Shown: positions 15,899 to 24,505 of the stretch, piece by piece | Position numbering within the stretch: the stretch's first letter is position 1 | How the letters are laid out: every line of letters starts with the position of its first letter | NCBI GenBank assembly: GCA_963974125.1 | Contig: CAXBCH010000005.1 | Coordinates: 1 to 64,000, forward strand | Direction: 5' to 3' | Origin: Haliea sp963974125 | GTDB taxonomy: Bacteria; Pseudomonadota; Gammaproteobacteria; Pseudomonadales; Halieaceae | Length of the DNA stretch: 64,000 bases | Translations under genes and position numbers: made by a program | Notes under the pieces: model-generated | The model's input: only the letters and a program-made list of their open reading frames with translations | Database searches by the model: none | Told to the model about the DNA's origin: nothing

Positions 15899-17199
15899 TG
15901 TGCTTGCGGCCGCCGATTAGGCGAGCCCAACCAACCAGCAAACAAAATCACCAACACTATTACGCCCGCCAAGCTGTGCATCAACTGGTTATTTGAATAA
16001 CCGAACACCAAGCCTAATGAAAGATAAAGAAACAACGGGCCCGAGAAGGGATTGCTGCCTCTAACAGCTTGAATCCATAGCCTTGCATACACAAATCCAA
16101 ACAGTGAAGAGAGCGCCAGCACCCCGGGAAATGTGACATCCGATGCAAGCCACGCAAACAATGAGTGCCATTTGTCGAAGCCCCACCCATACGTCACACC
16201 GACACGAAAGGGGTACGTTTTTTCCAGGATATAGCCATCTGATGAGAAAAATATCTCGAACATGCGCCCAATAGAGTAGGAGTTACCAATGAGATATGTC
16301 CACTCAAAAGGCAGGGTGAGACTCAGATACAAGCCATAGAGCCCATTGGTAAAATACCCCAAAAAGACGCCTACAGCCAGTCCGTACTCTGGCCCAACAA
16401 GATCGAATATTGGCGAACCGATGTCCCAACTAATCAGCGGGTGGGCCTTCTCGACTATATTTTCCAAAGTTATGCCCGCAGCACTGTAGCGTTGCCGAAG
16501 TATCTCGACGAAAATCAAAAAGACCCCGCTCGACAGAGCGCCGGCCACCAAAATTTCTTTTATAGTGAACCTTTTCCCTTTGGCCGCGAAGGAAATTAGC
16601 ACACAAAAAAATGCGTATAAGACCACATCACCCAAATATTTTTGCTTCCCAGTCCCGACAACGTTGACCAAAAGGTAAGTAACCACCACAAAAATCAGAG
16701 CCCATCTCCCAGCTGCGCCCAGAAACCTGAAATAGTAGAAACCGAAAAGCAAGGCCAGTGTGACTAATGCTTGTTCCAGAATTTTTACAATGTATAAGGC
16801 GTTTATAGGGGCCTCGCCTCGCTCATAGCCATCATAACCTTCCACGTAGCTCTGCCCAATATTACCAACACTCAGGTCATTGCCCGAGTATATGAACAAT
16901 ACACACTGCCCTAGTGAGGCAACGACTCCTAGCAAAAGAAGTATATTGAGTGTCCACCTAGATCCATGACGAGAAATAGTTCTCTCATCAACTTGACGCC
17001 AAGCATTCCGAAATTCTCCACGTGCACCTAATAGAAATCCCATGGAGAAGAGAAAAAGCTGTACAGTGATAAATGAAAGCAGCGTTGCAATGTCCATTCC
17101 TATGTATTCGATCGGCCCAAGTAACAGACTCATCACGACAAGAAATGAATACCCCATGTAGACATTTAGTGGCAAATACCGATACGAAAATATCTTCAC
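15895..17199 (-). CDS. wzy: Wzy-like polysaccharide polymerase
   Basis: This 434-residue membrane protein has at least ten hydrophobic segments and a longer hydrophilic loop (about residues 245-330, containing KTYPFRVGVTYGWGFDKWHS). It has no motif I can name, which is normal for Wzy proteins; the call rests on topology, length and position between the flippase and an acetyltransferase. It would join flipped repeat units on the periplasmic side. The start is a GTG whose GTGA overlaps the stop of the upstream gene; its own stop overlaps the flippase start. Membrane acyltransferase is a less likely alternative. Confidence 0.65.
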   Translation of the reverse strand: MKIFSYRYLPLNVYMGYSFLVVMSLLLGPIEYIGMDIATLLSFITVQLFLFSMGFLLGARGEFRNAWRQVDERTISRHGSRWTLNILLLLGVVASLGQCVLFIYSGNDLSVGNIGQSYVEGYDGYERGEAPINALYIVKILEQALVTLALLFGFYYFRFLGAAGRWALIFVVVTYLLVNVVGTGKQKYLGDVVLYAFFCVLISFAAKGKRFTIKEILVAGALSSGVFLIFVEILRQRYSAAGITLENIVEKAHPLISWDIGSPIFDLVGPEYGLAVGVFLGYFTNGLYGLYLSLTLPFEWTYLIGNSYSIGRMFEIFFSSDGYILEKTYPFRVGVTYGWGFDKWHSLFAWLASDVTFPGVLALSSLFGFVYARLWIQAVRGSNPFSGPLFLYLSLGLVFGYSNNQLMHSLAGVIVLVILFAGWLGSPNRRPQAQ

Positions 17200-17732
17200 A
17201 ATTTATTGAAGATCTTCTTGTACGCGAGCACTTTCTCCCTGCCCACGAGATGACCTATTTTGAGCGATCGTTGCTCAGCCCGCCGGAGAAAATCTTCTGT
17301 CTTTCGAACAACTCGGGCCGGATTCCCAGCAATGATTGATCCCTCCGGAAAGCTTTTGGTAACTACAGCATTCGCCCCTACGATGCAGTTATTACCCACA
17401 GTTACACCAGGCAGAATCAGCGCCCCTTTTCCTATGAAAATATTGTCACCAATCTGGATCTCTCCAGCGAGTTCCAAATCAGGGATATTTTTCCGGAACG
17501 GCAAGGTAGACCCGTCGTGACACACGAAGCTAGCACCTATACTTATAAAAACATTATCGCCCAAAGTAACCAGATAAGGTTCGGAGCTGAACATAGTGTA
17601 GCTGGACCCGTATATAGTTACTCGCCCCGAGATGTTCACACCAATTTTCTTTGCGTAGGACACCGGAAAAAGCTTTGCATGTAGCATATTTGTTGGGGCG
17701 GAAAATATTTTTAGTAACCTGCGGAAACTCAT
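17196..17732 (-). CDS. Hexapeptide-repeat (LbH) acetyltransferase
   Basis: This 178-residue protein has left-handed beta-helix hexapeptide repeats from about residue 70 on (GDNVFISIGASFV, then GDNIFIGKGALILPGVTVGNNCIVGANAVV) and the typical ending AGNPARVVRK, as in WbbJ/CysE-like acyltransferases. The ATG at 17732 lies 2 bases after the upstream glycosyltransferase stop; an open extension to 17792 would lie inside that gene. It probably O- or N-acetylates a sugar of the repeat unit or its precursor. The exact acceptor cannot be read from sequence. Confidence 0.85.
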   Translation of the reverse strand: MSFRRLLKIFSAPTNMLHAKLFPVSYAKKIGVNISGRVTIYGSSYTMFSSEPYLVTLGDNVFISIGASFVCHDGSTLPFRKNIPDLELAGEIQIGDNIFIGKGALILPGVTVGNNCIVGANAVVTKSFPEGSIIAGNPARVVRKTEDFLRRAEQRSLKIGHLVGREKVLAYKKIFNKL

Positions 17733-17733
17733 C

Positions 17734-18927
17734 CTAAACGTCCAGCCGCGACATAAAATCAGATACGCTATCCAAATAATTTCTGTAGTCATACGCTCTA
17801 GAGCAATATGCGCGCCATTTCAGTCCGTCCATTTTGGACGGAGAGAACTGAAGCACGTTTCTCACCAGTGCAAGCTCTTCTCCGTGCTTTGCAAGAAACA
17901 GTGCCTCATCAGTTGCATCGCATGGGCAAGATGTCTTGGAGTTGCAAATGACTGGTGTACCGCAACTGATCGACTCTGCGAGCTTGGACGGAAACCCCGC
18001 CATGGTCACTCTAGTTTCATCACGGAAGAAAATACTAAAATCGCTATCTGCGATCTGCTGAGTCACATATTGATTTGGCCGTTTCCCCCAAAACACTACA
18101 ACATCCGCCATTTCTTGGAGAATGTCTTTGTGCTCGGGGAATACTTTTAGATAGTCTTCTTGACTGATACCATAGACGTCAAAGGTAAATATTCTCCCCT
18201 CTTTGTGTAGCTCATGGAAAACATCTATACATAAGTCAAGACGTTCCTTTGTGTTACTGCGTTTTTTATTGATCTTGGCTGGGTTGAATGGACTCCCAAC
18301 ATAGACAAATCTTTTCCGAGAGGTGTTTTTCCTAGAAGGTGGCGGCTTGAATTTGTCGGCGTTGAAAAGCGTAGGGAGCTCCACTACTAGCTTTTTCTTT
18401 TTTTTGTATAGGTCCGTCAGATATTTGCTCGTCGTAATCACACCATCTGCTGACTCATGGACGACACGCATCCGTAGAAATGTGTCAAAGCGTTTTACAG
18501 CCCCGTAAACGAAACCACCTCCACTCGCGTCATACCACTCAGTGGCGTCCGAGATAATTCTTGCGCTCATATTCCTACATATTTTCGCTATGCGTAGCTG
18601 AGCCAACGCAGGATAGTTGTAACAGATTACGGCCACAACGCCCTGAGAAGAATCACGCCTTATAAATCTAAGAATCGAGTCCAGACCCAACACATAACGG
18701 GTCCAAAACCTGATGCCAATTGGACGCGGAGCAGTCCAGCATTCGAATCCAAAGAAGTCTTCGCGCGCTAGTTCGCTCCCATTTGAGCGAGAAGCGTCGA
18801 CCCCGAGAAACACTACCTCATAGCCTAGGTCTCTTAGAATCATTCCATTAGCTAGAACTCTATGAGCGGCAGCATTCTTATCGGGCAGCTCGAAAGCCCC
18901 GATATAGATTATTTTCCCCTTCTTCAA
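17734..18927 (-). CDS. GT4-like glycosyltransferase
   Basis: This 397-residue protein has a glycosyltransferase GT-B layout: an N-terminal KIIYIGAFELPDKNAAAHRV segment typical of GT4 enzymes, RFVYVGSPFNPAKINKK opening the C-terminal domain, and a donor-site region GFPSKLAESISCGTPVICN. It is the first gene of the minus-strand operon and would add one sugar to the lipid-linked repeat unit. The start appears to be a TTG at 18927, since no ATG precedes the conserved N-terminus in frame; the upstream frame is open, so the start is uncertain. Donor and linkage are unknown. Confidence 0.75.
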   Translation of the reverse strand: MKKGKIIYIGAFELPDKNAAAHRVLANGMILRDLGYEVVFLGVDASRSNGSELAREDFFGFECWTAPRPIGIRFWTRYVLGLDSILRFIRRDSSQGVVAVICYNYPALAQLRIAKICRNMSARIISDATEWYDASGGGFVYGAVKRFDTFLRMRVVHESADGVITTSKYLTDLYKKKKKLVVELPTLFNADKFKPPPSRKNTSRKRFVYVGSPFNPAKINKKRSNTKERLDLCIDVFHELHKEGRIFTFDVYGISQEDYLKVFPEHKDILQEMADVVVFWGKRPNQYVTQQIADSDFSIFFRDETRVTMAGFPSKLAESISCGTPVICNSKTSCPCDATDEALFLAKHGEELALVRNVLQFSPSKMDGLKWRAYCSRAYDYRNYLDSVSDFMSRLDV

Positions 18928-19037
18928 TTCATTTATCCAAACGGGCGGAAGCCTGAGACATCAGACGCCGCAGTAATCCACTATTAGCTTGCATGCCCCA
19001 CCTCTGTATTCACTGCCGGAAATCTGTCGCATGAATT

Positions 19038-19397
19038 TTATCTCCCAGATACTTCTCGCTGCAATTCAGCGATTTCCGCGTTAAGAGCTTCATATTCTTG
19101 CAGCTTTCGCCTCAGAAAGTGCGCCGTTAGCTTGGATTTTGCTCTCATCCCAGATGGAGTGAGAATATATATATAGCGCAACTTGCTATGACTACGACTG
19201 AAATTTTCCATCTTGACCCAGCCCTTATTCACCAAGGCGCTCAGACAGTAGTTAATACCTCCTAGGCTGATGCCGAGTTCCTCCGATATCTCCCTCTGGG
19301 TAATATCGGATCGAGTCTCTAACAATCGCATGACGCGCAACCCCGTTTCATCCGAGACTGGCGCTTTATACTTTCTGGGCAATGTATCCTCGCTCAT
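19038..19397 (-). CDS. EPS-associated MarR-family regulator
   Basis: This 119-residue winged-helix protein has the DNA-binding helices in DITQREISEELGISLGGINYCLSALVNKGWV, a wing region, and a C-terminal coiled segment (LQEYEALNAEIAELQREVSG). It matches the small MarR-like subfamily found beside exopolysaccharide clusters. It lies about 110 bases upstream of the polysaccharide operon on the same strand and divergent from wecA-wzz, well placed to control both. Two TCAATTG-type half sites in the divergent gap may be its operator. Confidence 0.8.
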   Translation of the reverse strand: MSEDTLPRKYKAPVSDETGLRVMRLLETRSDITQREISEELGISLGGINYCLSALVNKGWVKMENFSRSHSKLRYIYILTPSGMRAKSKLTAHFLRRKLQEYEALNAEIAELQREVSGR

Positions 19398-19411
19398 CGT
19401 ACGAATGACTG

Positions 19412-19441
19412 CTCAATTGAAAGCGTGTTCAATTGGTGAAC
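19412..19441. promoter_or_regulatory. Putative operator for the MarR-type regulator
   Basis: CTCAATTGA (19412-19420) and TTCAATTGG (19428-19436) form direct near-copies spaced 16 bases apart. The second is part of the inverted repeat GTTCA-N5-TGAAC (19427-19441). They lie 15-45 bases before the regulator start, in the gap towards wecA. Autoregulation is an inference. Confidence 0.4.
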
Positions 19442-19660
19442 ATCCTAGTTTATCCTGAGTCGCGCCGCAATTTTATTGCTAGTGCGGCGTCCTTGGTGCG
19501 CACGCCGCATACATTGTCGGTCAGACTTTTCCATGTACTCATGATTTCTTTGGAAATCCCCGAATTCTCCTGTATCCACGGGAGACTTACAAACATACTG
19601 CGCTGGTATTTTTACGAACCCGGTTGTATCTTCTTCTCACTATCAGAATTACAACACCCC

Positions 19661-20779
19661 ATGTCCCCAACGCTACTACAAGCCACACTCGCCTTCTCCC
19701 TGACGCTGTTCTGCATCTGGGCCCTGAGCCCTATTGCCAAACGCATCGGGCTGGTGGACGCCCCCAATCACCGCAAGCAGCACGAGGGCTCCATCCCGCT
19801 GGTGGGCGGCATCGCCATTTATCTGGCCCTGCTTGTGGCTACGCTCCTGTGGGGGCAGACCCAAGGCGGCAATCAGGGGCTGAGAACCGACATTATCTAC
19901 GTATTTCTCGCCGCCGGGGGCATGCTGGTGGTGCTCGGAATACTGGATGACCGCTTCCATCTGAGCGTGTTCACCCGGGTGCTGGCAGAGATTGGCGTGG
20001 CACTGTTCCTGATCGAGAGCCTGAACCTGCGCCTCGCCAACCTGGGCGACCTTTTGGGCGTTGGCGATGTCAAGCTCAGCGCCTGGCTCAGCTACCCTTT
20101 CACCGTTGTCGTTATCTTCGTGGTAATCAACGCCTACAACATGCTCGACGGCATGGACGGCCTGCTGGGCGTGATCGTCCTGATCACCATTTTTGCCTTT
20201 CACCTGTTCAGCGGGCTGCCGCCGGGCCTGATTACCATCGTTGTCAGCGCCGCCCTGGTGGCCTTCCTGATCTCCAACCTGGGGCTGGCGCCGTTTATTC
20301 CGAAGTCCTTCCTGGGGGATGCGGGCTCCAAGCTGCTGGGGTTCATCGTGATCGCCCTGACCCTGTCGGTCACCTCCGTCCAGGTGGGACATATCCGCTA
20401 CGTACAGCCCATCACTGCCATCTATCTACTCGGTTTGCCCCTGTTCGACATGGCCTTCACGACATTGCGCCGGGTGCTGAGTGGCAAGTCCCCGATCCGG
20501 GCGGACAATACCCACATCCACCACCTGCTGCGGGAACTGGGGCTGTCGGACAAGCGCGCGCTGCTGCTGATCGGCAGCATGGGGGCCTCCATACCCTTTC
20601 TCGGCCTGATGCTGGCGAAGGCGGGAACACCGGAATCCTATCAGTTCAGCATTCTGGTGGGTGCCTTTATCCTGTACTGTATTGTCATGAGCCAGGCTTG
20701 GCATGTCGCACGCAAGCGGGCGCGACAAGTCGCGGTGAACCAGGTCACCATTGAAATCAGCCCCACGGATATCGCATGA
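19661..20779 (+). CDS. wecA: WecA-like UDP-GlcNAc:undecaprenyl-P GlcNAc-1-P transferase
   Basis: This 372-residue polytopic protein of the MraY/WecA family has the catalytic motifs LGILDDR, NAYNMLDGMDGL, FLGDAGS and, in the last cytoplasmic loop, NTHIHHLLRE (the WecA-type HIHH signature). The ATG at 19661 gives the usual N-terminus; a longer open frame to 19433 lacks family similarity. It starts polysaccharide or lipid-linked glycan synthesis with GlcNAc-1-P or a related UDP-HexNAc on the inner membrane. An ATGA overlap couples it to the wzz-like gene downstream. The window therefore holds two different initiating enzymes. Confidence 0.9.
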   Translation: MSPTLLQATLAFSLTLFCIWALSPIAKRIGLVDAPNHRKQHEGSIPLVGGIAIYLALLVATLLWGQTQGGNQGLRTDIIYVFLAAGGMLVVLGILDDRFHLSVFTRVLAEIGVALFLIESLNLRLANLGDLLGVGDVKLSAWLSYPFTVVVIFVVINAYNMLDGMDGLLGVIVLITIFAFHLFSGLPPGLITIVVSAALVAFLISNLGLAPFIPKSFLGDAGSKLLGFIVIALTLSVTSVQVGHIRYVQPITAIYLLGLPLFDMAFTTLRRVLSGKSPIRADNTHIHHLLRELGLSDKRALLLIGSMGASIPFLGLMLAKAGTPESYQFSILVGAFILYCIVMSQAWHVARKRARQVAVNQVTIEISPTDIA

Positions 20780-22143
20780 CGCAACCGAGCAACTATCCCT
20801 CGCCCTCACAACTGCCACCGCCCGCCTGGGCCGATGATGAAATCGACCTGTTTGAGCTCGGTGTCGGCCTCTGGCAGCGCAAGTGGGTCGTGCTGGGGGT
20901 CACCGCGGCATTCTTCGCTCTCGCTGCGCTCTATCTTTTGCTGGCCAGCCCGGTATACGAATCCACCGCACGCCTGCGCCCGCCACTGGCATCGCAACTG
21001 GTCGCGATCAACGAAACCGGGCAGCTGGAGCTGCCGGCGACGGAGGCATTCAGCAGGGTGGTCTTCGAAGCGCGCTCTCTGGACACCCAGCGCGAGGTGT
21101 TCCAGGCTTTCAGCCAGCAGCTCAGCGAGGACACAGGAGAAAACGGGGAGCAGTCGGAGCAGCGCTTCCTGCGCAAGTTCACCCCCGCCCTGTCCATCAG
21201 CATCGAGGGACTGGGCAAGAACGATGTCCTGGCTGAAACCACCATGTCCATTCGTTTCCAGCACACTGATGCCCAGTTGGCCGCGGATGTTGCCAATGCC
21301 CTGGCGGCGACCGCACAAAGCCGCGCCCTGGCCAGCGTCATGGATGAATTGCGCGCCCTGCTGGAAACCCGGATCCGCATGCTGGAGTCGCGGATTGCCC
21401 GAAGCGCCGACATTCTGAAGCGCAGGGATGAGGACACTATCGTACGGCTGCAGGAAGAGGATGAATTGAAGCGGCTACAACTGCAGGATCAGATAGCCGC
21501 CCTCACCGCAAAGGCACGCCAGTTGCGGGCCGACAAGATTGCCGAGCTGGAAGAAGCGCTTGCGATTGCGCGCAACCTGGATATCACCGAACCGGCCAGC
21601 CTGCAGATGCTGTCACGGCGCGAGAATGGTCGCGAATCGGTGTCCGTCAGTGCGGATCTTTCCACCGGACAGGGGGACCCGCTGTACCTGCGCGGCAGTC
21701 GCATGCTGGAGGCGGAACTGGCGGTTCTTGGCAAGCGCACCGCGGATGCCCATATGGTGCCGGAACTGCGCGACCTGCAGGAGCAGCTCGATCTGCTGAC
21801 GCACAACCGCCGCATCGAAATCCTCCAGGCGCGGGAAAACTATGAAGCACTGGCGGACAACACGGATGCATTACGCGCTGAAATCAGCCAGCTGCGAGAG
21901 TTGCTGGCCGCGAGCTATGACGCGGTACACCTGGCCCGGGTGGACCAGCCCGCCATCGCCCGCAGCGCACCCATTCGACCGAAGAAAAGCCTGACCCTGG
22001 CAATTGTCATCGTGGCAGGCGGCATGCTCGGGGTGCTGGTGGCGCTGGTTATGGGCGCGGTGGAGAACCGCCGCCGGGAGCAGGCACCACCGGCGGCGGC
22101 CGATACGCCCGCAACACCGTCTCCGGGTCACCCTCGGCCCTGA
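20776..22143 (+). CDS. wzz: Wzz-type polysaccharide chain-length determinant
   Basis: This 455-residue protein has an N-terminal Wzz domain beginning at IDLFELGVGLWQRKW, a first membrane helix (about 35-57), a long periplasmic coiled-coil region (about 180-380, rich in Glu, Arg, Leu) and a second membrane helix near the C-terminus (LAIVIVAGGMLGVLVALV), preceded by a Pro-rich stretch (APIRPKKSL) as in other polysaccharide co-polymerases. No Walker motifs follow, so it is not a fused BY-kinase. It sets the polymer length made by Wzy. The 3' end overlaps the convergent ABC ATPase gene by 95 bases. Confidence 0.87.
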   Translation: MTQPSNYPSPSQLPPPAWADDEIDLFELGVGLWQRKWVVLGVTAAFFALAALYLLLASPVYESTARLRPPLASQLVAINETGQLELPATEAFSRVVFEARSLDTQREVFQAFSQQLSEDTGENGEQSEQRFLRKFTPALSISIEGLGKNDVLAETTMSIRFQHTDAQLAADVANALAATAQSRALASVMDELRALLETRIRMLESRIARSADILKRRDEDTIVRLQEEDELKRLQLQDQIAALTAKARQLRADKIAELEEALAIARNLDITEPASLQMLSRRENGRESVSVSADLSTGQGDPLYLRGSRMLEAELAVLGKRTADAHMVPELRDLQEQLDLLTHNRRIEILQARENYEALADNTDALRAEISQLRELLAASYDAVHLARVDQPAIARSAPIRPKKSLTLAIVIVAGGMLGVLVALVMGAVENRRREQAPPAAADTPATPSPGHPRP

Positions 22144-22825
22144 CCAGGCCGTCCTCTATCCACACCACCCGGCTGCACAGCTTCTTCACCTGGCCTTCCG
22201 CATGGGACACGAACACCGCGGTGCGGCCACCGGAGAGGCGGCCGCGCATGGCCTCCTCGGCCTTCTGCCGGAACTCGGCGTCACCCACGCTCAGCACTTC
22301 ATCGATCAGCAGGATATCGACCTTGGTCAGCAGGGCAGTGGTAAAGCCGAGCCGGGCGTTCATGCCCGAGGAGTAGGTTTTCACCGGCTCGTCAAAGGAT
22401 TGCCCCAGTTCGGAGAATTCCCTGATCTCCTCCAGGCGGGACTCGGCCTCGCGCTTGCTGAAGCCCTGGAGCATGGCCGAGAGCAGCGCGTTGTCCCTGC
22501 CCGAGAGCTGGGGCTGGAAACCCAGGCCCAGGCTCAGGAGGGACACACTGGCGCCGGGCTGGCGCAGGATCTTGCCCGAGGTGGGGGCGAATATGCCGGC
22601 CATGAGGCGCAGCATGGTGGTCTTGCCGGCGCCGTTGCGACCGACGATACCGAGGGTCTCGCCTTCCAGCAGCTTGAGCGAAACGCCGTCCAGCACCCTG
22701 TGCAGGCCGTGCTCAAAACTTTCCTTGCGCGCGTGAAAGCTGTGGCTGACGTTGCGCAGCTCCAGCATGACCCGCCTGCCGTCGTCCGCTGGAGGCGCGG
22801 CTGCCTGGTTGTGGTCCGCGCTCAT
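22049..22825 (-). CDS. wzt: Wzt-like ABC transporter ATP-binding protein
   Basis: This 258-residue ABC ATPase has Walker A GRNGAGKTT, signature region YSSGMNARLGF, Walker B DILLIDEVLSVGD and the H-loop VFVSHA. The SSGM variant signature and the early LELRNVSHSFHARKES segment mark the polysaccharide-export ATPases (Wzt/TagH/KpsT). The product ends soon after the nucleotide-binding domain, so the C-terminal O-antigen-binding domain of long Wzt proteins is absent. The ATG at 22825 overlaps the permease stop by 4 bases. It powers export of a lipid-linked polysaccharide or teichoic-like polymer with its partner permease. Confidence 0.9.
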   Translation of the reverse strand: MSADHNQAAAPPADDGRRVMLELRNVSHSFHARKESFEHGLHRVLDGVSLKLLEGETLGIVGRNGAGKTTMLRLMAGIFAPTSGKILRQPGASVSLLSLGLGFQPQLSGRDNALLSAMLQGFSKREAESRLEEIREFSELGQSFDEPVKTYSSGMNARLGFTTALLTKVDILLIDEVLSVGDAEFRQKAEEAMRGRLSGGRTAVFVSHAEGQVKKLCSRVVWIEDGLVRAEGDPETVLRAYRPPPVVPAPGGGSPPRP

Positions 22826-23598
22826 GAGGTCAGTACCTTGAGTGCGAGAAAGCGACTGCTGCGCCGCAGCAGCCACACCATGGCCAGGGCCAGCAGCCCG
22901 AAGCCTGCGCCGATGCCCAGCAGGTGCCACCCATCCGGTCCTGTGCCCACCATGAGAATCTGCCGGTAGGCATCGATCACAAAGGCCAGCGGATTCAGCA
23001 GGAAAATGAGATCCGTGGCCGCCGGGTCCGGCAGGTCGCGCGGGTCCCAGAATATCCCGGATACGAACAGCAGGAAGATGGTGCCCAGCGATACCATGAC
23101 GATGAAGTCGAACATCAGGCACACCAGGAAGGCGCAGACGAGGCAAGAAGCCACGATCACGACATAGTTGACCAGCAGCAGGGGGATCAGCCAGAACCAG
23201 GCCGCGGTGATGCCGTAGCCGTTGAACAACAGCACGGCAAATAGCAACAGGAATACGCTCAGCTGCTTGTACAGTCCCTCCTGGACCGTGGCCATGGGAA
23301 ACAGGCTCTTGCTGATGTCGGCCTTGCTGATCAGGCCCCCGCTGTTGACGATACTGCGGGCAGCCTGGTTGACCGACTTGGAGAACCAGATGAAGGTCAG
23401 CTTGCCCACCATCAGAAAGACCAGGAAGTCCTCTTTCCGGTTCTGCAGGATCAGCTCGAACACCACGTAGAACACCAGTACAAACAGCAGCGGCTCCAGC
23501 AGCCACCATATATAGCCAAAGAAGTAGCGCGATGCATCCGCCTTCAGCGACATCCGCGCCATGGTGTCGACCAGGGAGAAATATTGGGTGAGATTCAT
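22822..23598 (-). CDS. wzm: Wzm-like ABC transporter permease
   Basis: This 258-residue ABC-2 permease has six hydrophobic segments and a KADASRYFFGYIWWLLEP start, the typical amphipathic entry of Wzm/KpsM/TagG transporters. It is translationally coupled to the ATPase gene. The pair exports a completed glycan across the inner membrane and is an alternative route to the Wzx/Wzy system in the same locus. The start codon lies 110 bases from rsmA on the opposite strand, so both promoters must sit in that gap. Confidence 0.88.
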   Translation of the reverse strand: MNLTQYFSLVDTMARMSLKADASRYFFGYIWWLLEPLLFVLVFYVVFELILQNRKEDFLVFLMVGKLTFIWFSKSVNQAARSIVNSGGLISKADISKSLFPMATVQEGLYKQLSVFLLLFAVLLFNGYGITAAWFWLIPLLLVNYVVIVASCLVCAFLVCLMFDFIVMVSLGTIFLLFVSGIFWDPRDLPDPAATDLIFLLNPLAFVIDAYRQILMVGTGPDGWHLLGIGAGFGLLALAMVWLLRRSSRFLALKVLTS

Positions 23599-23695
23599 AT
23601 ACCCGTGCAGGACCGATGCCCAAGAAACCAGCCGGCGAGTTTACCAGTGCCGGGAATTTTCAGCCACAACAGCTGCGTCAGGGCGCGGAGCAAAG

Positions 23696-23701
23696 TACAC
23701 T
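23696..23701 (+). promoter_or_regulatory. Possible -10 box of rsmA
   Basis: TACACT ends 7 bases before the rsmA ATG. If it is a -10 box, transcription would start at or beside the start codon, giving a leaderless or nearly leaderless mRNA. I see no convincing -35 box. Confidence 0.25.
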
Positions 23702-23708
23702 GCCGCGC

Positions 23709-24500
23709 ATGACGCCCAGAACCCACACGCCGCGCAAGCGCTTCGGCCAGAACTTCCTCCAGGACCCGGGAGTGATCGCCGGTATCGCCAACGCCATCCA
23801 CCCCCAGCCCGGGGAACACCTGGTGGAAATCGGGCCCGGACAGGGAGCGCTGACGGCGGCGCTGATCAGCCGGGAGATTCGCCTCGACGTGGTGGAACTG
23901 GACCGGGACCTGGTCACCGGCCTGCTCGCCGCCTTCAGCATTTATCCCGGCTTCAAGCTGCACAGTGCGGATGCGCTCACTTTCGACTTCGCCGCCCTGG
24001 CACGGGACGGCGTGCCCCTGCGGGTGGTCGGCAACCTGCCCTACAATATCTCGACGCCACTGCTGTTCCGGCTCCTGGATTTCGCGCCGATGGTCCAGGA
24101 CATGCATTTCATGCTGCAACTGGAAGTGGTGAACCGGCTCGCGGCCAGCCCGGGCAGCAAGCACTGGGGACGGCTGGGGATCATGGCGCAGTACCATTGC
24201 GCAGTGGAACACCTCTTCGATGTGCCGCCGGAGGCGTTTTTTCCACCGCCCAAGGTGCAGTCGGCGATTGTCCGCCTGACCCCCTACCAGCAGTCACCCT
24301 GGCCAGAGTGCGATGTGCACGGTCTGCGAACGCTGGTCCAGGCCGCCTTCGCCCAGCGCCGGAAAACCCTGCGCAACAATTTGAAGGGTATACTTGATGA
24401 CGCCACACTGGCGGATCTGGGCGTAGACCCCGGCTGCCGGGCCGAGACCCTGCAGCTTGAAGACTTTATCCACATGGCCAATTATCTGGGCAACAACTGA
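23709..24500 (+). CDS. rsmA: 16S rRNA dimethyladenosine transferase
   Basis: This 263-residue KsgA/RsmA methyltransferase opens with the RKRFGQNFL motif, carries the SAM-binding loop EIGPGQGAL, the catalytic NLPYNIS (N-L-P-Y) motif near residue 113 and FFPPPKVQSAIVRL. It dimethylates the two adjacent adenines of the 16S helix-45 loop, using SAM. The ATG at 23709 gives the usual N-terminus; an open upstream extension to 23616 has no family similarity. It is followed by apaG after 5 bases. The usual upstream pdxA-surA genes are absent; the polysaccharide exporter lies there instead. Confidence 0.95.
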   Translation: MTPRTHTPRKRFGQNFLQDPGVIAGIANAIHPQPGEHLVEIGPGQGALTAALISREIRLDVVELDRDLVTGLLAAFSIYPGFKLHSADALTFDFAALARDGVPLRVVGNLPYNISTPLLFRLLDFAPMVQDMHFMLQLEVVNRLAASPGSKHWGRLGIMAQYHCAVEHLFDVPPEAFFPPPKVQSAIVRLTPYQQSPWPECDVHGLRTLVQAAFAQRRKTLRNNLKGILDDATLADLGVDPGCRAETLQLEDFIHMANYLGNN

Positions 24501-24505
24501 GACAC

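Noticed and set aside
5644..19397. Prophage or integrative element carrying the polysaccharide genes
   Set aside because: No integrase, phage structural gene, attachment repeats or tRNA at the borders; the content is a standard polysaccharide locus.
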